Source: Apiotrichum sp. Y4204 (Eukaryota > Basidiomycota > Tremellomycetes > Trichosporonales > Trichosporonaceae). Taken from it: a DNA stretch of 64,000 nt. The DNA lies in NCBI GenBank assembly GCA_025531455.1, contig JAMYHL010000032.1:1-64000 (forward strand), given 5' to 3'. Made by a program: the position numbers and the translations under genes. The notes under the pieces were generated by a model. It was not told where the DNA came from. It did not search any database and worked only from the letters and a program-made list of their open reading frames with translations. Shown here in pieces: positions 55,619-64,000 of this stretch (position 1 is its first letter; each line of letters starts with the position of its first letter).

Positions 55619-57175
55619 TCACTCGAGCTTGACCAGCACCGGGTCCTCAATGTTCTCTAGCACCTTGACGCCCTTGAGCCCTGGCCTGTCCGCATCAATA
55701 TCAAAGCGGTCCGGGAGCACGAGGCCGTCCTTGCCATATCTCGCGACCATCTCGAGGGAACACCCGTCGCGGACGAGCCACATATCGTGCGTCTTCTGCT
55801 GCCACTGCTCGAGGGTAAGGCGGATATCCGCGAGGATCTCCGCGTGCCCCGGGTCGTCTGCGAGATTCACCACCTCGTCGGGATCCGTCTCGAGGTCGAA
55901 CAGCTCCTCGGCCGGGCGAAAGAGGTAGTTTTTGAGACTCCGGCTCCCGATCACTGGTTTCTCAGAGTTGCGGATCCCCTCAAACGTGTAGCTTGCGTAC
56001 AGGTCGCTTGCGAACGGGAAATCCAGCCGCCACGCAATGTTCCGGTGGTACTTGTACCGCCTGGAACGCAGTACGCGCGTCGGCCAGTAGTTGTGCAACT
56101 CGTGGAACGTGTGCGAGCCGAAAACGTGGTGCGGCCACTGTCCCTCGGGGAGGACATCGGCGCGGGAGAGAATCGGGAGGATTGAGCGGCCGAGGCGCGG
56201 GGGTGAGCGCGGGACAGTTTCCTCACCGTACCCTCCTCCCGGGGTCTGGTGTGAGGAGCCGGCGTCGCTCCGCGTGCTGTAGTCGAGCGGGAGGCCCGCC
56301 CAGTCGAGGAAGGTCGGGAGCAGGTCAATCCAGCTGACCATGTTGGGGTTGACGACGCCTGCCGGCGCGCCCGGGCGGCGGACAAGCAAAGGGAGGCAGG
56401 TGCCGGCGTCGTAGAGCGTAGTCTTGGCGTTGATGAATGGCGGGCCGTTGTCGCTGAGGAACACAACAAGTGTGTTGTCCTTGAGGCCCTGCTTCTCCAG
56501 CGCGTGGAGCAACAGGCCGACGCCCGCGTCCGTCCGGTGAATCGCCTTGTAGTACTCTGCGAGCTCCTGCCTCGTCTCAGGAAGGTCCGTAAGCCACGAC
56601 GGCACCTCGACGTCCTCCGGATCGACCTCGAGGCGGGGCACGCGCGGGTCGTACTCCTGCTCATTCCCGAACCCCCCGCGCGTCGTGATATCGCGGTGCG
56701 GGTCGACGTATCCGACAGTAAGGAAGAACGGTTTGTCCTCGGCTTTGGTTTTCGCAAAGAATGCCTCGGCGCGGTCGGCGACCCACGCGACATCGCGCGA
56801 CTCGCTCTCCTCCCTGTGCGTCCAGGGGTACACCTCGTCTGGGCCGACGTGGATCTTGCCAATGATGCCGGTCGCGTACCCCGCCGCGTTGAACAGCAGC
56901 GGGGCGGTCTCGACGTGCGGAAACGTCTGGAAATGCGTCCGGAAAATGTTCAGCCCGTACTGCCCGTTCTCGTGGGTGTGCAGTCCCGAATACAAGGTCG
57001 ACCGGCTCCCGCTGCAGCTTGCCGTGCTCGCAAACGCGTGGGTGAAGCGTGAGCCCGAGGCCGCGAGGCCGTCCAGCGAGGGAGTCTGTACGGACGGGCA
57101 GCCGTACGCGCCGACGTACTTGCCCAGATCGTCCGCGATCACGAGGAGGATGTTCTTGTGCGAGTCGCGAGTCAT
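55619..57175 (-). CDS. Sulfatase, N-sulfoglucosamine sulfohydrolase-like
   Basis: Single exon, 518 codons. Alkaline-phosphatase-fold sulfatase: metal site ILLVIADDLG, then FASTASCSGSRSTLYSGLH with the formylglycine position at Cys54, GYATGIIGKIHVGP, PFFLTVGYVDPHRD, TLVVFLSDNGPPF and ELFDLETDPDEVVNLADDP near the end. The order and the SGLHTHENGQYG segment resemble sulfamidase-type enzymes, which remove sulfate from sugars. The canonical activation motif is Cys-x-Pro/Ala-x-Arg; here the third position is Gly (CSGSR). No signal peptide is visible, so the enzyme is probably cytosolic. It is divergent from a sugar transporter, suggesting import and then desulfation of a sulfated sugar. Confidence 0.87.
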   Translation of the reverse strand: MTRDSHKNILLVIADDLGKYVGAYGCPSVQTPSLDGLAASGSRFTHAFASTASCSGSRSTLYSGLHTHENGQYGLNIFRTHFQTFPHVETAPLLFNAAGYATGIIGKIHVGPDEVYPWTHREESESRDVAWVADRAEAFFAKTKAEDKPFFLTVGYVDPHRDITTRGGFGNEQEYDPRVPRLEVDPEDVEVPSWLTDLPETRQELAEYYKAIHRTDAGVGLLLHALEKQGLKDNTLVVFLSDNGPPFINAKTTLYDAGTCLPLLVRRPGAPAGVVNPNMVSWIDLLPTFLDWAGLPLDYSTRSDAGSSHQTPGGGYGEETVPRSPPRLGRSILPILSRADVLPEGQWPHHVFGSHTFHELHNYWPTRVLRSRRYKYHRNIAWRLDFPFASDLYASYTFEGIRNSEKPVIGSRSLKNYLFRPAEELFDLETDPDEVVNLADDPGHAEILADIRLTLEQWQQKTHDMWLVRDGCSLEMVARYGKDGLVLPDRFDIDADRPGLKGVKVLENIEDPVLVKLE

Positions 57176-57708
57176 TGGAGCTGAGGGAGGTATAGGGAAG
57201 TTGTGGGGAGGAAGGGGGGTAGGGGAGAGATTATGGAAAACGCAAAGCACAAGCGGTCTATGTACTCGCGGCTGGCAGTTGTCAACAAAGAAATCCAAAT
57301 TGCGCATGCATCGGCACATCGGCACTCGGTCTCTCGGCCTCTTAAGATCTCATGTGCCGGCAAACGGTTACGGTGCTGGCCGGTGGTCAAATCTCGGCCC
57401 TGGGTTGGGGGGGCTTGGCAATGGGGTCCCCGGAATAGCCCTCAGATGGGCTCCTCATGTCAAATGTGGCGTCAATGTACCTGCAACAAAAGGCCAGTAA
57501 AATCACGAAAGTCACAATACGACCTGTAGACGGAAACGCCGACGCCGACAGCAGGAAGTTCGAGAAGGCCATTGTCCTGAGCTTCTGCGCTGTTCTCCGT
57601 ATGCTAAATTACTCCGGCAGGCGCGCACCCTTCCGGCCGGCACTTACAATTTCCTACGATGTCCTGCGATTTCCACAGTGGGGCGAGGACCACGATATTC
57701 AGAGCTCG
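57176..57708. other. Sulfatase-proximal promoter region
   Basis: Non-coding. Contains CTCTCGGCCTCTTAAGATC at about 57330 and no copy of the AACGGGA motif found further on. Nothing else is seen. Confidence 0.5.
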
Positions 57709-58199
57709 CGAACGGGAGGAATCAGTCGAGAACGGGAGGAATCGACAGAGTTACACGAATGGGCGACGACAAACCTCTCGCTCTCACGAAGGTTCGGGGG
57801 CGTTTCTGGAATACAGGCGAAGAAATCAGAAGAACATGGGCCGAGATCATGTGGGCCCCATTCCCTCTCCAGATGTAAATATAGTGTGGATCGCGGCCGA
57901 GACAAGCGCAAGGTCGGCAACCATCCTCGCCTCCGTGCTTGTCCCTTCCTCGGGGCTCGGTAATCGCCGCCAGCAGGATTTAAAGCACGCAGGGGGACGA
58001 ACGGGAATATGCGCCGGCGAACGGGAATGTCGAGAATGTCGCGGCGCCCAAACCCACATGTCACTTGTGCGCGCGTTGCCCTCGATATCCATGTATCCAT
58101 ATCGGTCGATCACGGGGCCCATCAGCTGATGCTTGGCGCCGCCCGATTCCCGTTCGGCGGCCCTGGCGAACGGGAATGTTGTGCGCCTCGAACGGGAAT
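57709..58199. promoter_or_regulatory. Seven-copy CGAACGGGAAT motif array between divergent genes
   Basis: Six direct and one inverted copy of a motif with core AACGGGA. Direct cores start at 57711, 57731, 58000, 58020, 58169 and 58191; the inverted copy ATTCCCGTTCG is at 58146-58156. The direct copies fall into three pairs spaced 20, 20 and 22 bp, about two helical turns. The flanks are conserved too: CG before the core in most copies and AATGTCG or GGAATC after it. The array lies between the sulfatase (start 57175, -) and the sugar transporter (start 58428, +). The layout fits binding sites for a transcription factor controlling one or both. The factor is unknown. Confidence 0.7.
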
Positions 58200-58427
58200 G
58201 TCGTCGGTCGGTTTGCAATGCGCCCAGGTACGAGGAGAAGATATCCGGGCCACCACTGCCGACTCGCAATGTAGCGTACCTGGCCCCGCAACTCGGATGC
58301 TTGGAGCAGATAAGTTTAAAATGCCAAGGGGGTCGATCAAGAACAATTCCAAGCTTCCAAGATTCGACTAGCACCGTTTCAGATTCCTAGCGTCGGACGT
58401 AGTAGCAACCTCTCGTCCTCTCACATC
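58200..58427. other. Transporter-proximal leader
   Basis: Between the motif array and the transporter ATG. ATAAGTTTAAAATG at about 58308-58321 is the only AT-rich, TATA-like stretch. No gene is seen. Confidence 0.45.
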
Positions 58428-60247
58428 ATGACTGCGCGCCAGAAGATTGCGTGGACAGAGGCGACGCCGTACCTCATCTTCTGCACGTTGGCCTTTGCGT
58501 TCGGCGACCTCCTCTTCGGCATGTGAGTACTCAGCCTTGTTGTGAGTAATTCGTCACTGACGGTCAGCGATACCGGTTCGTTCGGCTCCATCCAGGCGCT
58601 CCCCTCCTTCCTGAAGGAATTCGCCCCGCTGCAGCCAAACGGCAAGCATGCGTTCCAGACCTGGGAGAAGTCCACGATGAACTCGGTCGTGTGGCCGGGC
58701 AAGCTTCTCGGCACATTCGCGTTTGAGCCAATCGCAGAGTTTATGGGCTACAAGCGCACAATGTACCTCGTCGTCGTGGTGCAGTGCCTCGCGCTAGTGG
58801 TGCAGATGACCGCGAAGAACTGGCAGACCTTTGTCGGTGGGCGCATCATTGCATATGCGGCTGTCGGTGTAGTCGAGAATGCCGCGCCGGGATACATTGC
58901 CGAGGTCGCGCCGGCCAGCATGCGCGGGTTCCTCGGCGGCGCCATGGTCGTCGTCGTCACTATTGGTAACCTCTGGGGTGCGCTCATGGGCCGCGCGTAC
59001 GCCAAGGAAACCGGCAGGATTGGGTGGCTCGTTCCCGTCGGCGTGCAGTTTATCCCCGCCGTGATGATGGCCGTTCTCGTCCCCTTCTGTGTCGGTAAGT
59101 CGTCGCCGTTATACCGAGCTGACGCAACAGAGTCCCCGCGTTGGCTCCTCGCCAAGGGCCGAAAGGAGGAGGCTTCCCGCGCTCTCGACAAGCTCCGTCC
59201 CCGCACAGACGTCGACAGCGGGCGCACGCTCTACGAGGTCGAGGCGCTCAGCCAGGCGATCGAGGAGCAGAAGCACATGGAGCAGGGGCGGTGGATCGAG
59301 CTCTTCCAGACCAAGCACGGACACCTGCGGCGCACTCTTGTAAGCCAAATCCCCAAAATCTCGCTCACACCAGGTCGCGTGCGGCATCTTCTTCTTCCAG
59401 CAGACGGCGGGCAACCAGCTCGTCAACTCGTACGGCCCCACCTTCTTCAACCTGTACGGCCTCGGCGCAATGAGCTTTACGTACAACACGATGATCACCG
59501 CGCTGGGCATCTTTGGCGCAATCATGGGCGTCATGCTGTGCGATGTTGTCGGCCGCCGCCCGCTGCTCATCTTCGGTCTCGGTCTCAGCGCCATTTTCAA
59601 CGCCGTCATCGGCGGCATGGGAATGAAGAGCAAGCTCTCAGGGGCCGAGATTCACACCATGGTCGCCAGCTTTGTCTTTGTCGTCATCGGCAACAAGATG
59701 GGCGTCAACGTGCTTTGCTGTAGGTAAAACTCTTTGATCCCCGGCTGACGCCAGACCTCCTCGCCACCGAGCTCGGCGGCACCCGTCTCCGCAAAAAGAG
59801 TGAGTTGATCCCCGAGACCCCAAACCCGAATATCGCTAATTCCCAGCCATGGCCCTCGCCACCTCGTTCGACGTCCTCTCCGCCTTCCTCATCACATTTA
59901 CGATCCCGTACCTGCTCGGCAAGCCGGGCGCCAACCTCGCCGCCAAGGTCGGTTTCGTGTTTATGGGCATCTGTATCGCCGGTGTCCTCTTCTGCTTCTT
60001 CTTCGTCCCCGAGCTCACTGGCCGCTCGCTCGAGGAAGTGGACGAGCTGTTTGATGTGAGTACCAAAAGTTAGAGGCACGGGCTGATGATGAAGCAAAAA
60101 CTCTGGGCGTGGCAGTTTAAGCGCGCCAAGACGACCGGTGTGGGTGCGCGGATCACGGCCATTGAGGCGGGTCGCGGAGTACACCATGACAATAAGCTTG
60201 AGGAGGAGGAGAAGCACGAGGAGAAGTACGCGGAGCAGCTTGCGTAG
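58428..60247 (+). CDS. MFS sugar transporter (SP family)
   Basis: Seven exons (58428-58522, 58568-59094, 59131-59339, 59374-59719, 59755-59799, 59847-60055, 60095-60247) join to 527 codons. Twelve-TM sugar porter with FGDLLFGIDTGSFGS in TM1, GRIIAYAAVGVVENAAPGYIAEVAP in TM4-5, the ESPRWLLAKGRKEEA loop-6 motif, FFFQQTAGNQLVNSYGPTFF in TM7, DVVGRRPLLIFG after TM8, and VPELTGRSLEEVDELF, a variant of the PETKG motif. Six introns of 36-47 nt all fit. The TM1 and loop sequence is closer to alpha-glucoside or disaccharide proton symporters than to hexose facilitators, but the substrate cannot be read from sequence. The tail ends in Glu/Lys repeats. Divergent from the sulfatase. Confidence 0.88.
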
Positions 60248-60785
60248 TGTTAGAGATTGGACATTGGGTGGGATGGTGAGATTGTGAGATGTGTGAGATG
60301 TGGGGGTATGGTCCGTTGTGGTAGTCCTTTTGTGTCGTGTGATGTAATTCTTGATGCTGGATAGCCGCGGTTAATATCCGTTCTGCAGTCAGCTCTCAGT
60401 ACTCGAGGTGAGATGGCATACGACCGTCTACTCTTGTATGCACAGTGTCGGGGCAACAGAATGAGAAGAAACAGAAGCAAACGTTGGTTGGGAGAAACAA
60501 GCTAATTCTTGGCAACTCGCGTTTCGGCAGACCGCTTGGGCCGCTGAAGTCCAGAACACATCGTATCCTGGATACCGAACACCGCAAGGGGGACCAGGCC
60601 CGCTCAAGTCGTCACATGCACACACTCTTCTGATGACAGTCATACACACACATCTGTTACATATTGCAACATAACTACGAACTATCACACAGATGTCTAC
60701 AGATTGAGGCTGTGGCGCCTTCTAGATGTATCTTGATCTTTGATCTTCGAGCTGCGACGGTGTAGCTGAATCTAGCACTACCGCG
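60248..60785. other. Convergent intergenic region
   Basis: 3' flanks of the transporter (+) and a DUF7587-like gene (-). GAGATTGTGAGATGTGTGAGATG repeats lie at about 60278-60300. No gene is seen. Confidence 0.5.
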
Positions 60786-62642
60786 TTACCACCGCCTCCG
60801 CGACGTCCTCGACCGCGACGACTTGGAGAGCGACCTGCCCTTTGCCTCTTCCATCTTCTGCTTGGCTGTAGCATAAATGTCGCCGGTGCGCCACACCAGG
60901 CGCTCCATCCAGCTGCCGTCCCCGTCGCGCACCATGTATTTCGGGAGATCAAACGGCGTGCCCTGGCATCAGCTGAGTACCACCTGGTTGGTTCAGCTCT
61001 CGCACCTTCCACTCAAAGCCCAGACTGGCCACGATGCTGTCAGCGAAGATGCGTCCGTAGAAGAGCACCTCGGCGCTTGCGGTCGCCGACGCGATGGCGG
61101 TATCGACGTTTTCCTTCTCCGAATGCGTCATGCGCCCGCGCTCACCGCTTCCCCGCCCGGTCCTCCTGTGCGCCGTCAGCGGCGGAATCGGATCCACCAC
61201 GATCTCCCCGCTTGCCCCGCTCGTGTCACGCGTGCGGCCCTTTGGCGGCTGGCGTCAGGTTCAGTACACTCAATCGTACACCTGATTCTTCCACTCACCT
61301 CGATCAGAATAATGGCGACCTGGATGTCCTCCTCTCCTAGGGCAATGCGGCGCGCGACGTCCCAAATGATCCACTCGAGGTCTGCACTCGCACTGATGAA
61401 CGGCGAGAGGGCGTCCGCGGGGATCTCCTGTCCCTCACCGGGATCCACGGCGGTAAGGCGCGGCTTCCTCAGGATGTGGTCGACGATGTTCTGGCGCATC
61501 ACGGGTCCGGAGAGCCAGTTTGCCCACGGCTCACGAGGACCGCTGGAAGTCTGCCCGCCGGAAGTTTGCCCGCCGTACCGGTTTCCTTTGACTGCGATGG
61601 CGTTTGTCCCGCTAGCCGCGCCCGAGCCATTCACCCTTCCCTTCCCACTCCCACCACCATTCCGGGGCAGGTTTCCTTGCTCCTCGCGCTGCCGCTCCTC
61701 GAGGAAGTACAAGTATCCTGTCGGGGTGAGAGCGCCGAGGTGATAGTTGTTGCTGCCAAAGCCACTTGTGCCGCTTGATCCGGTCCACTGGAGGGGCGAG
61801 GAGGAGGTGGGGCTGTAGACGCGGAAGACGAGCTTGCCGGCTTTCGCTTTGGCTGAGAGGGAGGCAAAACTTGGCAATTGCCCCCATAGATTCGGCGCGG
61901 GAGGGTCCTTGTGCTCGGGTGTGGGAGGGGCTGCGGGAGGGGGTGTGGGACGGCGGTAAGGCTGAGGTGCGGGGGTCATGTCGACTTCGTCGTCTGTGAG
62001 GTAGTCAGGTACCTTGTTCTGGCGTAGATTGTTGAGGGACCGTGGAGCGGGGACACTTGGCGGCTTGGGAGGGAGGTACTCCACGACAGGGTTGCCAAAT
62101 GAGATCTCGACGAGATCGGGATGGCACGCGGGGTTGGTGTTGACCACGGGCTCCTGAAACAGTGTGTACGGGGAAGGGTCGGCAGGCTGAAAGTCTGGTG
62201 GAGGAGGGAACGTTAACGTCTCGAGGTCAGCAAACGCTGAGCCCGGCTGTGAGCGGAGGGTGGAAAAGCCTGTGTGGTGCGCCTCGAGTGGTGGATTGGA
62301 ATAGGTGTAGCTGGAGGAAGGATGGCGGTTGTGGGAAAATGAATCGTTGGAGAATGTCGGAGTCTTGAAGTGGTCCATCTGAATCATTGACGAGAAGGTT
62401 TCCTCCATCTGTTCGTCTTCCTTCATTTGGCTCTGCGCGTCTGGTTCGGGTTCGGATTCTAATTCTGGTTCTGGTTCTGCCTGCAGTTTTGGTTCTGGTT
62501 CTGGCTCTGGCTCGAGATCGGGTTCCAGCTCCAACGGATCAGATTCCTGCGGGCCACACGTCGTGATCACTTCCCAGGAGCCGTCGTGGCCATACGTGTC
62601 GCGCGGCTCTTCTTCGGGTGGGATCCAGGTCGAGGAGGACAT
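60786..62642 (-). CDS. DUF7587-like protein, second paralog
   Basis: Exons 62642-61299, 61248-61006 and 60962-60786 join to 587 codons. The N-terminus has a run of Glu-Pro repeats (EPEPEPEPKL, PEPELESEPEP), then Pro-rich disorder. The C-terminal domain has KLVFRVYSPTSSSPLQWTG, SGFGSNNYH, PFISASADLEWIIWDVARRI, EVLFYGRIFADSIVASL and then TPFDLPKYM with a basic SR-rich tail (SLSKSSRSRTSRRRW). Landmarks match the gene at 18-20.2 kb: FRVxS, SxxxLxWxxWxxAR, EVLFxGRIFxxSI and PFxLP. The order resembles fungal DUF7587. Function unknown. The paralogs lie about 41 kb apart and in the same orientation. Confidence 0.68.
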
Positions 62643-63222
62643 GGTGAATGTCAGGAGCTGAAAGGGAAGGAAGGTGGGGTGAGGACTCCCACCACGGGCG
62701 GTGGGATGACGAGGTGAGGAAGGTGAGTGCTGCAGTCACGGAGAATGAGCAGATGTGAAAGAGTAAGTAGGAGAAAGGACAAGTGGGGGACAGCATGATA
62801 GATATCACTGGCCACTGATGGGTGCGTGTTGCTGGACAGCTTGGCAGAAGGTGCTCGTGCCACCTGCCTCGCGGCTGTGACGCCGACACCAACGCGACTG
62901 ATGGCACCCAACCCCCTTTCCAATCACTGCTCCGCACCGATACTCCCACCCCATCCTTACCCACCGCACGCGTCCGATTCCTGCACTGTGGTCGCCGTTC
63001 GCGCCGGGTCTTGCAGGACTCACTCGATTGACGAAACTGGACCACCTCCACATTCCGCACATCCTCCACATCAAATTAAGCTTCTCACACACTCCCACCA
63101 AACGCGTCTGGGATCGTCGGAATGTGTGCGCCGCGGTTTTCCACGTTTGTGCGCGCACCAGGCAGCCGCTCACGACATTCTCGCCCCCAAAAAGTCGCGC
63201 TACCTTACAAGTATCGCTGCTT
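62643..63222. other. Promoter side of the DUF7587-like gene
   Basis: No gene is supported. The 3' end of this stretch holds AAAAA at 63189-63193, a T5 RNA polymerase III terminator on the minus strand for the adjacent tRNA. Confidence 0.5.
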
Positions 63223-63305
63223 AGCCTCGTATGGGGCTCGAACCCATGACATTTTGATATCTTAGTAGTAAGAGTCAAACTATCTACCGACTGATATAAC
63301 GAGGC
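63223..63305 (-). tRNA. tRNA-Lys(CTT), intron-containing
   Basis: Acceptor GCCTCGT (63305-63299) pairs perfectly with ACGAGGC, discriminator T at 63223. The D stem TATC/GATA encloses AGTCGGTA. The anticodon stem TTTGA/TCAAA encloses CTCTTA, a short intron (about 10 nt, CTACTAAGAT) and A, so the anticodon is CTT. The T arm ATGGG-TTCGAGC-CCCAT is perfect. A T5 terminator follows about 30 nt downstream. The intron sits at the canonical position one base after the anticodon. Confidence 0.93.
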
Positions 63306-63684
63306 TTCGACGGAAGCGAAAAATCGCGGTCGGGGTCGTCTGCGAGCCCTCCAGGATAGATCGATGTCGACGGTGATGACGCTGACAGTTTGAGATACTG
63401 ACTACTAGTCTGTCCTTGTTCACTCATCTTCTGTGGACTGAGAGCGTCCCATTGAGTCGCAGCTGACAAGGGTGACGATCTGGCTCTATTGCGCCATGCC
63501 GACTCTCATGCAGTTTGGGGGAACTCGCGGACAAACAACACTTGCGACTCTGTGTCGCCACAGTCTTTGCAACCAAGGCGATATGAACTCAATGTCACAG
63601 CCCTCGCGCTCGATACGCTCGATCTCCTGTCGCGCCTGTCATCGAGTGAGAAAAAGCAACACCGAATCTCGCGATCCAGCAGGT
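63306..63684. other. Spacer between the two tRNA genes
   Basis: No gene-like frame. AAAAA at 63651-63655 is the T5 terminator of the tRNA-Tyr gene on the minus strand. Confidence 0.5.
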
Positions 63685-63770
63685 TCTCCCAACCCTGATT
63701 CGAACAGGGGACCGACGGATTTGCAGTTAACCATTACAGTCCGGCGCTCTACCAACTGAGCTATTGAGAG
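63685..63770 (-). tRNA. tRNA-Tyr(GTA), intron-containing
   Basis: Acceptor CTCTCAA (63770-63764) pairs with TTGGGAG with one G-T, discriminator A at 63685. D arm GCTC-AGTTGGTA-GAGC. The anticodon loop reads CTGTAA, then a 12-nt intron (TGGTTAACTGCA) and A before the 3' stem, giving anticodon GTA. T arm CCCTG-TTCGAAT-CAGGG is perfect. Eukaryotic nuclear tRNA-Tyr genes nearly always carry an intron here. Confidence 0.95.
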
Positions 63771-64000
63771 GCTCGGAACCGGCGTCGAGAGGCACCTCCG
63801 CGGGCGCGCCGTCGGTGCCGATCTGTTGGAGGGTCGACAGTCCGGGGGTGGCTGAGGATGAGAAAAAAGGGTGGATGTGAGAGCAAGGAGTGTCGCGTTG
63901 TTATTAATTTTCGGGAGGACTAGATGATGGTGAGGAACGCAGAGTGAGTAACGTGAAAGTGAATTGTGTCGGTTCCGAACTGTCACCAAGGGTGATCCCG
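63771..64000. other. Right-edge region
   Basis: Upstream of tRNA-Tyr. TTATTAATTTTCGG at 63901-63914 is AT-rich. No gene can be supported up to the window edge. Confidence 0.4.

Noticed and set aside
1..64000. Transposons, CRISPR arrays, rRNA, viral genes, biosynthetic clusters
   Set aside because: No transposase, integrase or reverse-transcriptase motif, no regular direct-repeat/spacer pattern, no rRNA segments and no polyketide, peptide or terpene synthase motif was found.

Overview
The window looks like nuclear DNA of a basidiomycete yeast-like fungus, most likely a tremellomycete close to Trichosporonales or Cryptococcus. The evidence is GC-rich coding sequence, genes on both strands broken by many very small introns (commonly 33-60 nt, GTRNGT donor, CTGAY branch site a few bases before the AG), pyrimidine-rich leaders, two intron-containing nuclear tRNA genes and a typical fungal gene set. 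No phage, plasmid, transposon, rRNA or CRISPR element was seen. Most gene models below were spliced by hand, and nearly all close to an exact multiple of three.

Layout. 0.9-5.1 kb: a small multi-TM promethin-like protein (+) converges on homoserine O-acetyltransferase MET2 (-). Between them are four hairpins with an identical loop and different stems, the most unusual element in the window. 7.6-10.2 kb: an F-box-like protein. 10.9-14.9 kb: two tandem secreted/surface paralogs, one apparently GPI-anchored and one single-pass; a third member lies at 38.8-40.8 kb. 15.7-17.7 kb: family X DNA polymerase. 18-20.2 kb and 60.8-62.6 kb: two DUF7587-like paralogs. 20.6-22.6 kb: a divergent pair of probably mitochondrial proteins, one of them uS13m. 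23-25.4 kb: CBS/PB1 protein. 27.3-29 kb: ALG3. 30-33.8 kb: PMR1-type Ca2+/Mn2+ ATPase, convergent with a mitochondrial double HMG-box protein. 35.8-38 kb: DHA1-type MFS exporter. 41.3-42.4 kb: disordered protein of unknown function. 42.7-43.8 kb: RTF2. 44.9-47 kb: TAF13 with a huge N-terminal extension. 47.5-50.8 kb: a small TM protein and a NIPA-type Mg2+ transporter. 52.1-54.4 kb: methylenetetrahydrofolate reductase. 55.6-60.2 kb: a sulfatase and a sugar transporter, divergent, with a seven-copy motif array between them. 63.2-63.8 kb: tRNA-Lys(CTT) and tRNA-Tyr(GTA).

How genes relate. MET2 and MTHFR both feed methionine synthesis (carbon backbone and methyl group). PMR1 and ALG3 both serve the secretory and glycosylation pathway on which the three surface paralogs would depend. 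The sulfatase/transporter pair looks like a small catabolic unit for a sulfated sugar. Everything else is housekeeping or of unknown role.
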